A stretch of DNA of 64,000 nt from Paracoccus rhizosphaerae (GTDB lineage Bacteria > Pseudomonadota > Alphaproteobacteria > Rhodobacterales > Rhodobacteraceae), in the NCBI RefSeq assembly GCF_026162645.1, contig NZ_JAOTBE010000007.1, positions 28,133-92,132 on the forward strand. Reading direction: 5' to 3'. Position numbers and translations under genes: made by a program. Each line of letters opens with the position of its first letter. Within the stretch, counting starts at the first letter, position 1. The notes beneath the pieces were generated by a model. The model saw only the letters and a list, made by a program, of their open reading frames with translations, was not told the DNA's origin and made no database searches. Of this stretch, positions 1 to 8,709 are shown piece by piece.

Positions 1-440
1 TAAAGATCCGGTCCCGGTCCCTCGACCCCCGGATTGGGCAGGTTGCGTTCGGCAAAAGCGGCCATCAGACGGTGACCCAGGGTCTCGATCCGGTCGATGT
101 TCTGGGCCAGTTTCTTCGCGGTCGGCGCATGGCCTGCCTGGACAAGCCGCGACAGCGCATCGGCCGTCTTGTCCTGCTGACCGGACGCCGCCTCGTCCGG
201 CTGCGGCACGGTGGCAGCGGGCTTGATAGCAGCGGGCTCTTGGGCGGCAGGCGCGGGGTCAGCCGCCTGCGGGGGCGTACTTGCCTGGGCCGCCTTGGTG
301 CGACGGCGGGGCTTCTGTGCGGCCGGATCGGGCAGCGATCCGGCGTCCGCGCCCCCGTCGGCCGCGGTCTTGTCGCACTGCGCCTTGGTCGTGCGCGATC
401 TGCGGACAGTTTTACCCGCCCCGTCCGGCTGCCTTGCCAT
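1..440 (-). CDS. phaC: Class I poly(3-hydroxyalkanoate) synthase, N-terminal part (runs off window)
   Basis: About 146 N-terminal residues are visible; the gene continues past base 1. The first ~75 residues are rich in Ala, Pro, Gln and Lys/Arg (for example QKPRRRTKAAQ), a low-complexity leader. After this comes a helical stretch (NIDRIETLGHRLMAAFAER) that resembles the start of the PhaC N-terminal domain. The synthase polymerises 3-hydroxyacyl-CoA on the PHA granule surface. The ATG at 440 is preceded by a purine-rich AGGGGGGAATCC. The gene diverges from the phaZ depolymerase at 575, an arrangement known in Paracoccus. The catalytic Cys/Asp/His lie outside the window, so the call rests on the N-terminus and the neighbour. 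An unrelated protein with a similar leader is the alternative. Confidence 0.72.
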   Translation of the reverse strand, partial: MARQPDGAGKTVRRSRTTKAQCDKTAADGGADAGSLPDPAAQKPRRRTKAAQASTPPQAADPAPAAQEPAAIKPAATVPQPDEAASGQQDKTADALSRLVQAGHAPTAKKLAQNIDRIETLGHRLMAAFAERNLPNPGVEGPGPDL

Positions 441-574
441 GACCTGGATTCCCCCCTATTGATGACTTGATGATATGCGCAGGGCAGGCAAGGCGTAAAC
501 CCGGCTTTTGTTACGTTCCGACCCTGACGATCCCCTGCGTGATTTAGATGCCGCCGTGCAGCAAGGGGTGCAAC

Positions 575-1921
575 ATGCCGTCAAAAGGACTCAAGGGCGT
601 CTTGTCCTATGACGCGATGGAGACGATCCGGAACACCAACGAATGGCTGGGCGCGACGGCGCGGGCCATGGGGTCGTATCCCGCCTTTGCGCTGGTCCCG
701 AACCCCACCTTCCGGATGCTCAGCGCCTGGGGCCGCGTCACCGAACGCAGCTTCGCCCGCATGGTGATCAAGCCCGACTGGGAAATCCCGCCAATCGCCG
801 GCGCCGAAGGCCAGGACCACGTCGTTTATGTGGAGCCTGTGGTGAAGCGCGCCTTTGGCGACCTGATCCACTTCCGCGTCGCCCGCCGGGACCCGATGCC
901 GCGCAAGGTGCTGCTGGTCGCGCCGATGTCCGGGCACTATGCGACGCTGATGCGGTCGACCGTCACCTCGCTGCTGTCGGATTGCGAGGTCTATGTCACC
1001 GACTGGCACAACGCCCGTGACATTCCCGTCAGCGAGGGCAAATTCGACGTCGAGGATTACACAAAATATCTCGTCGATTTCATCCGCCATCTGGGCCCTG
1101 ACGTGAACGTGATCGCCGTCTGCCAGCCCGCGCCACTGGCCCTGGCCGCGACCGCCATGCTGGCCGAGGACGACCCGGCGGCGCAGCCCCGCACCCTGAC
1201 GCTGATCGGCGGCCCGGTGGACCCCGACGCCGCCGCGACCGAGGTCACCGACTTCGGAAACCGCATCACCATGGGAGAGCTGGAGCATTTCGTGATCCAG
1301 TCCGTGGGCTTCAAGTATCGCGGCGCCGGCCGTATGGTCTATCCGGGACTGGCGCAGCTGGGCAGCTTCATCGGCATGAACGCCGAAAGCCACACCCGCG
1401 CCTTCATCAACCAGATCTTTGCCGAGGCGCGGGGCACGGCGTCTGACGGCGACAAGCATAACCGCTTCTATGACGAATATCTTGCCGTGATGGACATGAC
1501 GGCGGAATTCTATCTCTCCACGGTCGAGCGGATCTTCAAGAACCTCGAGATTGCGCAGAACCGCTTCACGGTGGACGGCCGCGCCATCGACATCGGCAAG
1601 ATCACCGACGTCGCGGTGATGACGGTCGAGGGGGCGAATGACGACATCTCGGCCCCCGGTCAGTGCGTGGCGGCGCTGGATCTCTGCGCCGGCGTTCCCG
1701 ACGACAAGAAGGTGCAGCACCTGGAACCGGGCGCGGGACACTATGGCATTTTTGCCGGCAAATCCTGGCGCCTGAACATCCGTCCGCTGGTGCTGGACTT
1801 CATCGACGACAACGCCGCGCTGCCCGGCGAGGCCCGGCCCCCGCGTCGGCGGATGCAGGGCGGATCTACGGCCGACTGCGGCAAGAACGACCCGGTGGAC
1901 AGCGACAAGATCGCCGTCTGA
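575..1921 (+). CDS. phaZ: Intracellular polyhydroxyalkanoate depolymerase PhaZ
   Basis: 448 residues. It hydrolyses stored PHB/PHA inside the cell. The protein is an alpha/beta-hydrolase of the intracellular PhaZ type, where the nucleophile is Cys rather than Ser: VCQPA places it at Cys183, with likely partners Asp356 (GANDDIS) and His389 (GAGHYG). Other family signatures are VAPMSGHYATL, VTDWHNARD and IGGPVDP. I chose ATG 575 because AAGGGG lies 7 bases upstream; an ATG at 548 in the same frame has no ribosome-binding site. It diverges from phaC across a 134-bp gap that must hold both promoters. TGC-rich sequence just before the gene (TGCAGCAAGGGGTGCAAC) could be read by a PhaR-type regulator, but this is only inference. 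Confidence 0.93.
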   Translation: MPSKGLKGVLSYDAMETIRNTNEWLGATARAMGSYPAFALVPNPTFRMLSAWGRVTERSFARMVIKPDWEIPPIAGAEGQDHVVYVEPVVKRAFGDLIHFRVARRDPMPRKVLLVAPMSGHYATLMRSTVTSLLSDCEVYVTDWHNARDIPVSEGKFDVEDYTKYLVDFIRHLGPDVNVIAVCQPAPLALAATAMLAEDDPAAQPRTLTLIGGPVDPDAAATEVTDFGNRITMGELEHFVIQSVGFKYRGAGRMVYPGLAQLGSFIGMNAESHTRAFINQIFAEARGTASDGDKHNRFYDEYLAVMDMTAEFYLSTVERIFKNLEIAQNRFTVDGRAIDIGKITDVAVMTVEGANDDISAPGQCVAALDLCAGVPDDKKVQHLEPGAGHYGIFAGKSWRLNIRPLVLDFIDDNAALPGEARPPRRRMQGGSTADCGKNDPVDSDKIAV

Positions 1922-1995
1922 GGCGCAAGGAACCGGCTCAGAAGGGCGGTCGTTAAGGTCCCGAACGCCGCCTGTCGCGGCAGGAAAGGACCACC

Positions 1996-2466
1996 ATGAC
2001 CGACCACGCCGATACGTTCTGGGACCGCCTCGACGACATCAATTCGGGAATGCTCGGGCTGACCGAGGATCCGCGCCTGGTGCCGATGTCGCACTATGTC
2101 GACCGGGAAAACCGGACGCTGTGGTTCATCACCGCCAAGGGCACCGATCTGGCGCGCAGCCTGACCGGATCGAAGCCCGCCATCCACGTCGTCAGCGACC
2201 GCGGCGAAGGGCTCTATGCCCGCATCCACGGACGGCTGGCCCTGTCCACCGACCGCGCCAAGCTGGACGAGATCTGGAACGCCGTCGCCTCCAGCTGGTT
2301 TGAGGATGGCGAGGACGATCCCGACGTCCAGCTGCTGCGCATGGACCTGTCAGAGGCCGAGGTCTGGGCCACCGGCGGCAACATCCGCTTCCTGTTCGAG
2401 ATCGCCAAGTCGAAGGTCACCGGCGCCAAGCCCGACATGGGCGACCATTATTCGCTGACCTTCTGA
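1996..2466 (+). CDS. PNPOx-like split-barrel protein (general stress protein 26 type)
   Basis: 156 residues, with AGGAAAGGACCACC just upstream. It resembles the pyridoxamine 5'-phosphate oxidase-like split-barrel proteins annotated as 'general stress protein' (YdaG/GSP26 type): a short helix, then LVPMSHYVDRENRTLWFIT and the AIHVVSDRGEGLYARIHG strands, and a C-terminal VWATGGNIRFLFEI segment. Members bind FMN or a related cofactor; the substrate is unknown. It follows phaZ by 74 bases and may be co-transcribed. Its 3' end overlaps the convergent hydrolase gene by 19 bases. No catalytic residue can be assigned by eye. Confidence 0.8.
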   Translation: MTDHADTFWDRLDDINSGMLGLTEDPRLVPMSHYVDRENRTLWFITAKGTDLARSLTGSKPAIHVVSDRGEGLYARIHGRLALSTDRAKLDEIWNAVASSWFEDGEDDPDVQLLRMDLSEAEVWATGGNIRFLFEIAKSKVTGAKPDMGDHYSLTF

Positions 2467-3197
2467 ATCAGCGCCTCGACGCTGTCGGGGATCAGGCGCA
2501 GGCAGTCGGGCGTCGAGAACCTGTGATCGGCGCCCTTCACCAGCGTCAGCCGGATGTCGGGCCCGGTCACGTGATGCAGCAGGTCCTGAGACCACGACAC
2601 CGGCACATCCTCGTCCGCCGTTCCCTGCAGCATCCGCACCGGGAACGGCAGATGCAGCGGCTGGTCCAGCACCAGATGCCGCCGCCCATCCTCAATCAGG
2701 CGTCGGGTGATCACCAGCGCCTCTCCGTATTCGCTGGGGACCGGCACCTGACCATCACGCATCAGTGCCGCCCTGTGATCAACGGAAAACCCCGCCCAGA
2801 AGCCACGCTCGGTGAAGTCCGGCGCGGCTGCGATTGTCACCAGACCCGCCACCCGCTGCGGCATCGACCGCGCGATCAGCAGGCTGATCCACCCGCCCAT
2901 CGATGACCCCACAAGCACCTGCGGCCCCTCGGTCAGCGCCTCGATGGCGCTGATCGCGTCCTCGCTCCAATCGCCAATGCAGCCGTCTTCGAACCGCCCG
3001 CCGCTTTCGCCGTGGCCGGAATAGTCGAACCGCAGGAAGGCCCTGCCCCGCGCCCGCGCCCAATCCTGCAGGTGGACTGCCTTTGTCCCTTGCATGTCAG
3101 AACGGAACCCGCCCAGGAAGACCACGCCGGGCCCCTGCCCTTCGGTCCGCTGATAGGCCAGCCGCCGCCCTTGCGGCGTGTCGAGCATGTCGGTCAT
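2448..3197 (-). CDS. Alpha/beta hydrolase, ABHD10-like
   Basis: 249 residues. It is an alpha/beta-hydrolase with the nucleophile elbow GSSMGG, an acid in GTADEDVPV and a histidine in KGADHRFS near the C-terminus; the oxyanion region is FLGGFRSDMQGTKA. The FRSDM.G motif after the first strand and the overall length are like ABHD10-type thioesterases/esterases, so it probably cleaves a small acyl ester or thioester. ATG 3197 has GGAG about 8 bases upstream; the reading frame extends further 5' but without a start signal. It diverges from thrS and converges on the PNPOx gene with a 19-base overlap. The substrate is unknown. Confidence 0.82.
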   Translation of the reverse strand: MTDMLDTPQGRRLAYQRTEGQGPGVVFLGGFRSDMQGTKAVHLQDWARARGRAFLRFDYSGHGESGGRFEDGCIGDWSEDAISAIEALTEGPQVLVGSSMGGWISLLIARSMPQRVAGLVTIAAAPDFTERGFWAGFSVDHRAALMRDGQVPVPSEYGEALVITRRLIEDGRRHLVLDQPLHLPFPVRMLQGTADEDVPVSWSQDLLHHVTGPDIRLTLVKGADHRFSTPDCLRLIPDSVEALIQKVSE

Positions 3198-3321
3198 CTT
3201 CGGCTCCTGCAACTTCGCGTCGCGCTTATCTTGACAGTTTTGCCGCCGGGGTCCATGCCTGCGGGCCGACATAACCCGCAGCCGGGCGTTCCGTGGGCGC
3301 CAAACCGACGAGGAGGACAGC

Positions 3322-5268
3322 ATGTCCCAGATCTCACTCAGCTTTCCCGATGGCAATTCGCGCGATTATCCCGCCGGCGTGACGGCGGCCGAGGTCGCCG
3401 AGAGCATCGCGCCCAGCCTGGCCAAGCGCGCCATCTCGGCCAGCCTTGACGGCCGGCACATCGACCTGCAATGGCCCATCGACAGCAGCGGCGCCATCGC
3501 CATCCACACCCTGAAGGACGAGGCGCCGGCGCTGGAGCTGATCCGCCACGACTTCGCCCACGTCATGGCCCGCGCCGTGCAAGAAATTTGGCCGGACGTA
3601 AAGGTCACCATCGGCCCGGTGCGGGACTATGGCTGGTTCTACGATTTCGACCGCGCCGAGCCTTTCACCCCCGAGGATCTGGGTGCCATCGAGGCGAAGA
3701 TGAAGGAGATCATCAACGCTCGCAATCCCGTCCGCACCGAGGTTTGGGACCGCGAGCGCGCCGTCAGCTATTACAAGGACCGCGGCGAGCCCTTCAAGGT
3801 CGAGTTGATCGACCGCATCCCCGAGGGCGAGGATCTGCGGATGTACTGGCACGGCGATTGGCAGGATCTCTGCCGCGGCCCGCACCTGCAGAACACCGGC
3901 CAGTTGCCCGCCGACGCCTTCAAGCTGACCCATATCGCCGGCGCCTACTGGCTGGGCGACGCGTCCCGCCCGATGCTGCAGCGCATCTATGGCGTGGCCT
4001 TCCGCAACCGCGACGACCTGAAGGCCCACCTGCACATGCTGGAGGAGGCCGCCAAGCGCGACCACCGCAAGCTGGGCCGGGAAATGGACCTGTTCCACAT
4101 GCAGGAAGAGGCGCCAGGCCAGATATTCTGGCACCCGAACGGCTGGAACATCTATGTTACGCTGCAGGACTACATGCGCCGCAAGCAGCGCGCCGACGGC
4201 TATGTCGAGGTGAACACCCCCCAGGTCGTCAGCCGCAAACTGTGGGAGGAGTCCGGCCACTGGGACAATTACCAGGAGAACATGTTCATCGTCGAAGTCG
4301 ACGAGGAGCACGCCAAGACCAAGACCATCAACGCGCTGAAGCCGATGAACTGCCCCTGCCATGTGCAGGTCTTCAACCACGGCCTGAAATCCTATCGCGA
4401 CCTGCCCCTGCGCATGGCCGAGTTCGGGTCCTGCAACCGGTATGAGCCCTCAGGTGCGCTGCACGGCATCATGCGGGTTCGCGGCTTCACGCAGGACGAC
4501 GCGCATATCTTCTGCACCGAGGACCAGATCGAGGCCGAGACCAAAAAGTTCATCGACTTCCTGGCGGGCATCTATGCCGACCTCGGCTTCGAAGGCTGGC
4601 GCATCAAGCTGTCGACGCGCCCTGAAAAGCGCATCGGGTCCGAGGAAAGCTGGGACCGGGCCGAGGCCGCTCTTGGCAACGCCTGCAAGGCCGCCGGGCA
4701 TGATTTCACGATCTTTCCGGGCGAAGGCGCCTTCTATGGCCCCAAGCTGGAATTCGTACTGACCGACGCGATCGGCCGTGACTGGCAATGCGGCACGCTG
4801 CAGGTGGATCCGAACCTGCCCGAGCGCCTGGACGCGGAATACGTGGGTGCCGATGGTCACAAGCACCGGCCCATCATGCTGCACCGCGCCGTCCTGGGCA
4901 GCTTCGAGCGTTTCATCGGCATCCTGATCGAGAACAGCGCCGGCAAGCTGCCCTTCTGGCTGGCGCCGCGTCAAGTTGTCGTCGCCTCGATCGTGTCGGA
5001 TGCGGACGGCTATGTCGCCCAGGTCGTCGAGGAACTGCGCCGCGCCGGCATCCGCGCCGAGGCCGACACCCGGAACGAGAAGATCAACTACAAGGTCCGC
5101 GAACATTCCGTGGCCAAGGTCCCGGCGATCCTGGCAATCGGCATGAAGGAGGTCGAGGAGCGGACTGTCTCGATGCGCCGGCTGGACAGCCAGGGCAGCC
5201 GCACGATGACCCTGGCCGAAGCGGTCGCCATGCTGAAAGCCGAGGCGACGCCGCCGGACCTTCGCTGA
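3322..5268 (+). CDS. thrS: Threonine--tRNA ligase
   Basis: 648 residues, full length for the bacterial enzyme. It charges tRNA-Thr and edits mis-serylated tRNA. Domains: TGS (about 1-62), the editing domain with HxxxH (HDFAH), the class II catalytic core with zinc ligands in MNCPCHV and motif 2 ([12 protein letters not shown]), motif 3 ([15 protein letters not shown]), and a C-terminal anticodon-binding domain ending after SMRRLD. The start is fixed by GAGGAGGACAGC directly before ATG 3322. A TTGACA hexamer at 3231-3236 could be a -35 element, but no convincing -10 follows at 17 bp. A strong GC hairpin lies just downstream. Confidence 0.97.
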   Translation: MSQISLSFPDGNSRDYPAGVTAAEVAESIAPSLAKRAISASLDGRHIDLQWPIDSSGAIAIHTLKDEAPALELIRHDFAHVMARAVQEIWPDVKVTIGPVRDYGWFYDFDRAEPFTPEDLGAIEAKMKEIINARNPVRTEVWDRERAVSYYKDRGEPFKVELIDRIPEGEDLRMYWHGDWQDLCRGPHLQNTGQLPADAFKLTHIAGAYWLGDASRPMLQRIYGVAFRNRDDLKAHLHMLEEAAKRDHRKLGREMDLFHMQEEAPGQIFWHPNGWNIYVTLQDYMRRKQRADGYVEVNTPQVVSRKLWEESGHWDNYQENMFIVEVDEEHAKTKTINALKPMNCPCHVQVFNHGLKSYRDLPLRMAEFGSCNRYEPSGALHGIMRVRGFTQDDAHIFCTEDQIEAETKKFIDFLAGIYADLGFEGWRIKLSTRPEKRIGSEESWDRAEAALGNACKAAGHDFTIFPGEGAFYGPKLEFVLTDAIGRDWQCGTLQVDPNLPERLDAEYVGADGHKHRPIMLHRAVLGSFERFIGILIENSAGKLPFWLAPRQVVVASIVSDADGYVAQVVEELRRAGIRAEADTRNEKINYKVREHSVAKVPAILAIGMKEVEERTVSMRRLDSQGSRTMTLAEAVAMLKAEATPPDLR

Positions 5269-5290
5269 AATCTGCCGATGTCACCAAAGC

Positions 5291-5318
5291 TTCGCGCGCG
5301 ACCCTGGCCGCGCGCGAA
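5291..5318 (+). terminator. GC hairpin after thrS, possible terminator
   Basis: A perfect 10-bp inverted repeat (TTCGCGCGCG / CGCGCGCGAA) with an 8-base loop starts 22 bases after the thrS stop. There is no run of T directly after it (CTTCCTGCTTGCGTTTT follows), so termination is likely but not certain. It could also be part of the csp leader. Confidence 0.45.
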
Positions 5319-5472
5319 CTTCCTGCTTGCGTTTTAACGCGATTCGGGCATCCTCGCTTTTGCGTGAGCGAAGACTTTCTACCGCCTCCCTCTTGGGCAG
5401 CCGGAAGACCGAAAGCGGGCTGCACGGCCTGGCGCAATCCTGCGTCGGGATGACTTGAAGGAGAAAACGGTT

Positions 5473-5679
5473 ATGGCGACCGGAACGGTAAAGTGGTTCA
5501 ACGCCACCAAGGGTTATGGCTTCATCGCGCCCGACGATGGCGGCAAGGATGTGTTCGTGCACATCTCGGCCGTGGAACGTGCGGGCCTGACGGGGCTGCA
5601 GGACAACCAGAAGATCGGCTACGAGCTGCAGTCGGGCCGCGACGGCCGCGCCTCGGCCAGCGATCTGCGCCTGCTCTGA
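5473..5679 (+). CDS. Cold-shock domain protein (CspA family)
   Basis: 68 residues, a single cold-shock domain that binds single-stranded RNA/DNA and melts RNA structure. RNP1 is KGYGFIAP and RNP2 is VFVHIS. ATG 5473 begins [10 protein letters not shown], the standard family start, with GAAGGAG upstream; an in-frame ATG at 5455 lies before this site and is unlikely. The gene stands alone between the thrS hairpin and a clear terminator. About 150 bases of untranslated sequence precede it, enough for the structured leader common to csp mRNAs; this is inferred. Confidence 0.95.
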   Translation: MATGTVKWFNATKGYGFIAPDDGGKDVFVHISAVERAGLTGLQDNQKIGYELQSGRDGRASASDLRLL

Positions 5680-5700
5680 TCCATCAGAAGCTGACTTGGA

Positions 5701-5727
5701 CGGCCCGCCTGTCGCGGGCCGTTTTTT
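5701..5727 (+). terminator. Rho-independent terminator of the csp gene
   Basis: Stem CGGCCCGC / GCGGGCCG with loop CTGTC, followed directly by TTTTTT. It lies 21 bases after the csp stop codon. Confidence 0.92.
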
Positions 5728-5805
5728 ATTCGGCGACCGTCAGGGGTGGCCCTGCGCCGTCCCACCCTGCTAGGACTGGGCCAACGGCAACCGCAGGAGG
5801 TGCTC

Positions 5806-6429
5806 ATGACCCGTCTCGACATCTTCGCCGATCCCGTCTGCCCGTGGTGCCTGATCGGCAAGGTCGAACTTGACCGCGCGCTGGAATCCCGCCCCGACCA
5901 CCCCTTCGCGATCACCTGGCACCCGTTCCGGCTGAACCCGCAGATGCCGCCCAAGGGCATGGACCGCGTCACCTATCTTCGCGCCAAGCTGGGCGACGAC
6001 GCCGAAGCCGCGGGCCAGGCGGTGGCACAGCGCGCCGCAAGCCTGGGCCTGACGCTGAACCCGTCGCCGCGCGAACCCGACACCACAGACGCGCATCGCC
6101 TGATGCATTGGGCCGGTCTTGAAGGCGCGCAGGGCCGCGTCATGTCGGGTCTGCTGCGCGCGCATTGGCAAGAAGCGCAGGACATCGGCACCACCGACGT
6201 GCTGACCGCCATCGCTACGGCCGCCGGGATGGACGGCGCGGTGGTGGCGCGGCTTCTGGACAGCGACGCCGACCGAGAGGAGGTCGCCAGCCGCGAAGCC
6301 CATGCCCGCCAGCGAGGCATCAACTCGGTCCCGACCTTCGTCGTGGCCGACACCCATGCCGTCAGCGGGGCGCAACCTGCCGCGCTGTGGCAGCAGGTCA
6401 TCGACGAGATCATGGCTGCAGCACGCTGA
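5806..6429 (+). CDS. DsbA-family oxidoreductase, FrnE-like
   Basis: 207 residues with a thioredoxin fold and an all-alpha insertion, as in FrnE/2-hydroxychromene-2-carboxylate isomerase-like proteins. The active site is CPWC at residues 12-15 (FADPVCPWC), with the cis-Pro loop SVPTFVV near residue 176. There is no signal peptide, so it acts in the cytoplasm, probably as a thiol-disulfide oxidoreductase. ATG 5806 has AGGAGG 6 bases upstream. It lies between the csp terminator and an MFS pump; neither neighbour indicates a substrate. Confidence 0.88.
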   Translation: MTRLDIFADPVCPWCLIGKVELDRALESRPDHPFAITWHPFRLNPQMPPKGMDRVTYLRAKLGDDAEAAGQAVAQRAASLGLTLNPSPREPDTTDAHRLMHWAGLEGAQGRVMSGLLRAHWQEAQDIGTTDVLTAIATAAGMDGAVVARLLDSDADREEVASREAHARQRGINSVPTFVVADTHAVSGAQPAALWQQVIDEIMAAAR

Positions 6430-6533
6430 GGCGGCGCTCGATGACATGATAGGCCCATGTCGGAGGGCCTCCGCACTTGCAGACTGTGCAAAGTTATCCT
6501 ATGTGGCGGACTTGGAACCGACAGGTGACCCCC

Positions 6534-7754
6534 ATGACCGATCTTGCCTTTGCCGGGGTGACGCCGCAGCGTCGCCTTCCGCTGCCCGAATTCATCGCGA
6601 TGCTGGCCTTCCTGTTCGCCACCATCGCCTTCTCGATGGACGCCATGCTTCCGGCGCTGCCCGAGATCGCCGAGAGCCTGACACCCGACAACGTGAACCG
6701 CGCCCAGCTGATCCTGACGGGCTTCATGGCGGGGATGGGGCTCGGCACGCTGTTCGCGGGCCCGATCTCGGACGCTTTGGGGCGCAAGCGGACGATCACC
6801 ATGGGCTTCGCGATCTATGTCGCCGGGGCGATCTGGGCGGTCTATGCGGATTCGCTCGAATCGCTGCTGCTGGCGCGTTTCGTGCAGGGGCTGGGGGCGG
6901 CGGCTCCGCGCATCGTGGGGCTTGCGCTGGTTCGCGACCTCTACGAGGGGCGTGAGATGGCGCGGATCACCAGCTTCGTCATGATGATCTTCATCATGAT
7001 CCCGGCCATTGCGCCGACGATCGGGGCGGGCATCATCGCCGTCGCGGGCTGGCACGGGGTTTTCCTGGCCTTCGTCGGCTTCGCGCTGATCGGGGGGCTG
7101 TGGCTGAACATCCGCCAGGCCGAGACGCTTCCGCCAGAGCTTCGCCGCCCGCTGCAGTTCACCCCGCTTCTGGCCGCGGCGAAGGAGGTCCTGTCGGACC
7201 GGCAAGTCATGATGACGACGCTGGTCCTGACCCTGGGATTCGGACAGATGTTCGGGCTGCTCTCCTCGGCGCAGCAGCTGTTCGGCGAGACCTATGGCAA
7301 GGGCGAGAGCTTCCATTTGTGGTTCGCCGCCATGGCGCTGCTGTCGGGCAGCGGGACGGTCCTGAACGCGACCTTCGTGATCCGCTTTGGGATGCGGCGC
7401 ATCGCCAAGTGGGCCTACGTCATGCAGACGATCGTGTCGGCGACGGTGCTGACGCTGCTGCTGAGCGGCGTGCTGCCACCAGCCCTGCAGTTCCCGGTCT
7501 TCTTCTTCTGGGCGGTCAGCGTGTTCTTCATGGCCGGCGTGACCTTCGGCAACCTGAACGCGCTTGCGCTGCAGCGGATGGGGCACATCGCGGGCATGGC
7601 CGCGTCGATCATCGCGGCGATCTCGACCCTCTGCGCGGTGATGATCGCGGCGCCGGTGGGCCTGATGTATGACGGCACGGCCATTCCGGCCATGACCGCC
7701 ACGCTCATCTGTTCGGGCCTGGCCTGGTTCCTGATGCGCCACCTGAGGGACTGA
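6534..7754 (+). CDS. Bcr/CflA-type multidrug efflux MFS transporter
   Basis: 406 residues with about 12 hydrophobic segments. The motif A loop GPISDALGRKRT after the second segment and the DAMLPALPEIAE stretch in the first are typical of the Bcr/CflA drug:H+ antiporter subfamily. I take ATG 6534 (MTDLAFAG); the TTG at 6477 that would add 19 residues is less plausible. The Shine-Dalgarno match (CAGGTGACCCCC) is weak. A second, distinct Bcr/CflA-type pump is encoded at 25816-27003. Exported drugs cannot be predicted. Confidence 0.88.
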   Translation: MTDLAFAGVTPQRRLPLPEFIAMLAFLFATIAFSMDAMLPALPEIAESLTPDNVNRAQLILTGFMAGMGLGTLFAGPISDALGRKRTITMGFAIYVAGAIWAVYADSLESLLLARFVQGLGAAAPRIVGLALVRDLYEGREMARITSFVMMIFIMIPAIAPTIGAGIIAVAGWHGVFLAFVGFALIGGLWLNIRQAETLPPELRRPLQFTPLLAAAKEVLSDRQVMMTTLVLTLGFGQMFGLLSSAQQLFGETYGKGESFHLWFAAMALLSGSGTVLNATFVIRFGMRRIAKWAYVMQTIVSATVLTLLLSGVLPPALQFPVFFFWAVSVFFMAGVTFGNLNALALQRMGHIAGMAASIIAAISTLCAVMIAAPVGLMYDGTAIPAMTATLICSGLAWFLMRHLRD

Positions 7755-7760
7755 AACCGC

Positions 7761-7788
7761 TTGACGCGGGGCGCAGGCCCTTTATAAG
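7761..7788 (+). promoter_or_regulatory. Sigma-70-type promoter of rpsD
   Basis: TTGACG (7761-7766), a 16-base spacer, then TATAAG (7783-7788). It lies about 110 bases before the rpsD start and just after the preceding stop codon. Both hexamers are one base from consensus. Confidence 0.75.
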
Positions 7789-7899
7789 CGCGCACTTCAT
7801 TGGTGTTGGTGGTCCCCGCAAGGGGAAGCCTGTCGGGCCTCGATCCTGTGTCGCGGCCAAAGGACAACGCCCTTCGACAACGCAAGAAGGAGATCAGCC

Positions 7900-8520
7900 G
7901 TGAGCAAGCGCACGTCTGCCAAGTACAAGATCGACCGCCGCATGGGCGAAAACATCTGGGGCCGCGCCAAGTCCCCGGTCAACCGCCGCGAATACGGCCC
8001 TGGCCAGCACGGCCAGCGCCGCAAGAACAAGCTGTCGGACTTCGGCACCCAGCTGCGCGCCAAGCAGAAGCTGAAGGGCTATTACGGCGACCTGACCGAG
8101 AAGCAGTTCCGCCGCATCTATGCCGAGGCCGAGCGCGTCAAGGGCGACACCGGCGAGAACCTGGTTGGCCTGCTGGAGCGCCGCCTGGACGCCGTCGTCT
8201 ATCGCGCCAAGTTCGTCCCGACCATCTGGGCCGCCCGCCAGTTCGTGAACCACGGCCATATCGAGGTGAACGGCCAGCGCGTGAACATCCCGTCCTACCG
8301 CGTGAAGGAAGGCGACGTCATCTCGATCCGCGAGCGTTCGCGCCAGCTGGTCATCGTTCTGGAAGCCGTCGGCCTGACCGAGCGTGACGTTCCCGACTAT
8401 CTGGACGTCGACCACAACAAGATGACGGCGACCTTCGTGCGCACCCCGGCCCTGGGCGACATCCCCTATGCCGTGCAGATGGAACCGAACCTGGTCGTCG
8501 AATTCTACGCGAAGAACTGA
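7900..8520 (+). CDS. rpsD: 30S ribosomal protein S4
   Basis: 206 residues. Primary 16S rRNA-binding protein that nucleates 30S assembly. It starts at GTG 7900 after AAGAAGGAGATCAGCC, beginning [20 protein letters not shown]. The S4 RNA-binding domain is clear in [20 protein letters not shown] and [20 protein letters not shown]. The insertion-type N-terminus without zinc cysteines is usual in alphaproteobacteria. It is monocistronic here, with its own promoter and terminator, away from the alpha ribosomal operon. Confidence 0.98.
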   Translation: MSKRTSAKYKIDRRMGENIWGRAKSPVNRREYGPGQHGQRRKNKLSDFGTQLRAKQKLKGYYGDLTEKQFRRIYAEAERVKGDTGENLVGLLERRLDAVVYRAKFVPTIWAARQFVNHGHIEVNGQRVNIPSYRVKEGDVISIRERSRQLVIVLEAVGLTERDVPDYLDVDHNKMTATFVRTPALGDIPYAVQMEPNLVVEFYAKN

Positions 8521-8545
8521 TCTTCGCCACAGTGCTTGCCTTCGG

Positions 8546-8573
8546 GGGCCGCATCAGTCGATGCGGCCCTTTT
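8546..8573 (+). terminator. Rho-independent terminator of rpsD
   Basis: 10-bp perfect stem GGGCCGCATC / GATGCGGCCC with a 4-base loop, followed by TTTT. It starts 25 bases after the stop codon. Confidence 0.9.
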
Positions 8574-8627
8574 GCGTCCCGCGGCCGCCGGGGGCGCTTC
8601 GCCCCCCGGACCCCCAGAGGATATTTG
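8574..8627 (-). repeat. Dispersed GC palindromic repeat, copy A
   Basis: Read on the minus strand it has a G-rich arm (GGGGGTCCGGGGGGC), a short loop, a C-rich arm (GCCCCCGGC) and the tail CCGCGGGACGC. The same order and tail occur at 25690-25730 and 34483-34522. It abuts the rpsD terminator. Confidence 0.7.
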
Positions 8628-8709
8628 ACGACCAAAGCAGGCTGTCGAGCGTTTCCGGTTTTCTTGCGCCGGGCGCCGGACTACATGGGGCGCAGACAAG
8701 GATGAACCG

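Noticed and set aside
441..574. Specific PhaR operator between phaC and phaZ
   Set aside because: TGC-rich words occur, but I could not define a clear repeat; mentioned only as a possibility in the phaZ entry.
3231..3259. TTGACA as the thrS promoter
   Set aside because: The -35 is perfect but CATGCC at the right distance is a poor -10.
5973..7742. Minus-strand frame of 589 codons rich in Arg, Gln and His
   Set aside because: Composition is that of an antisense frame over the DsbA-like and MFS genes.
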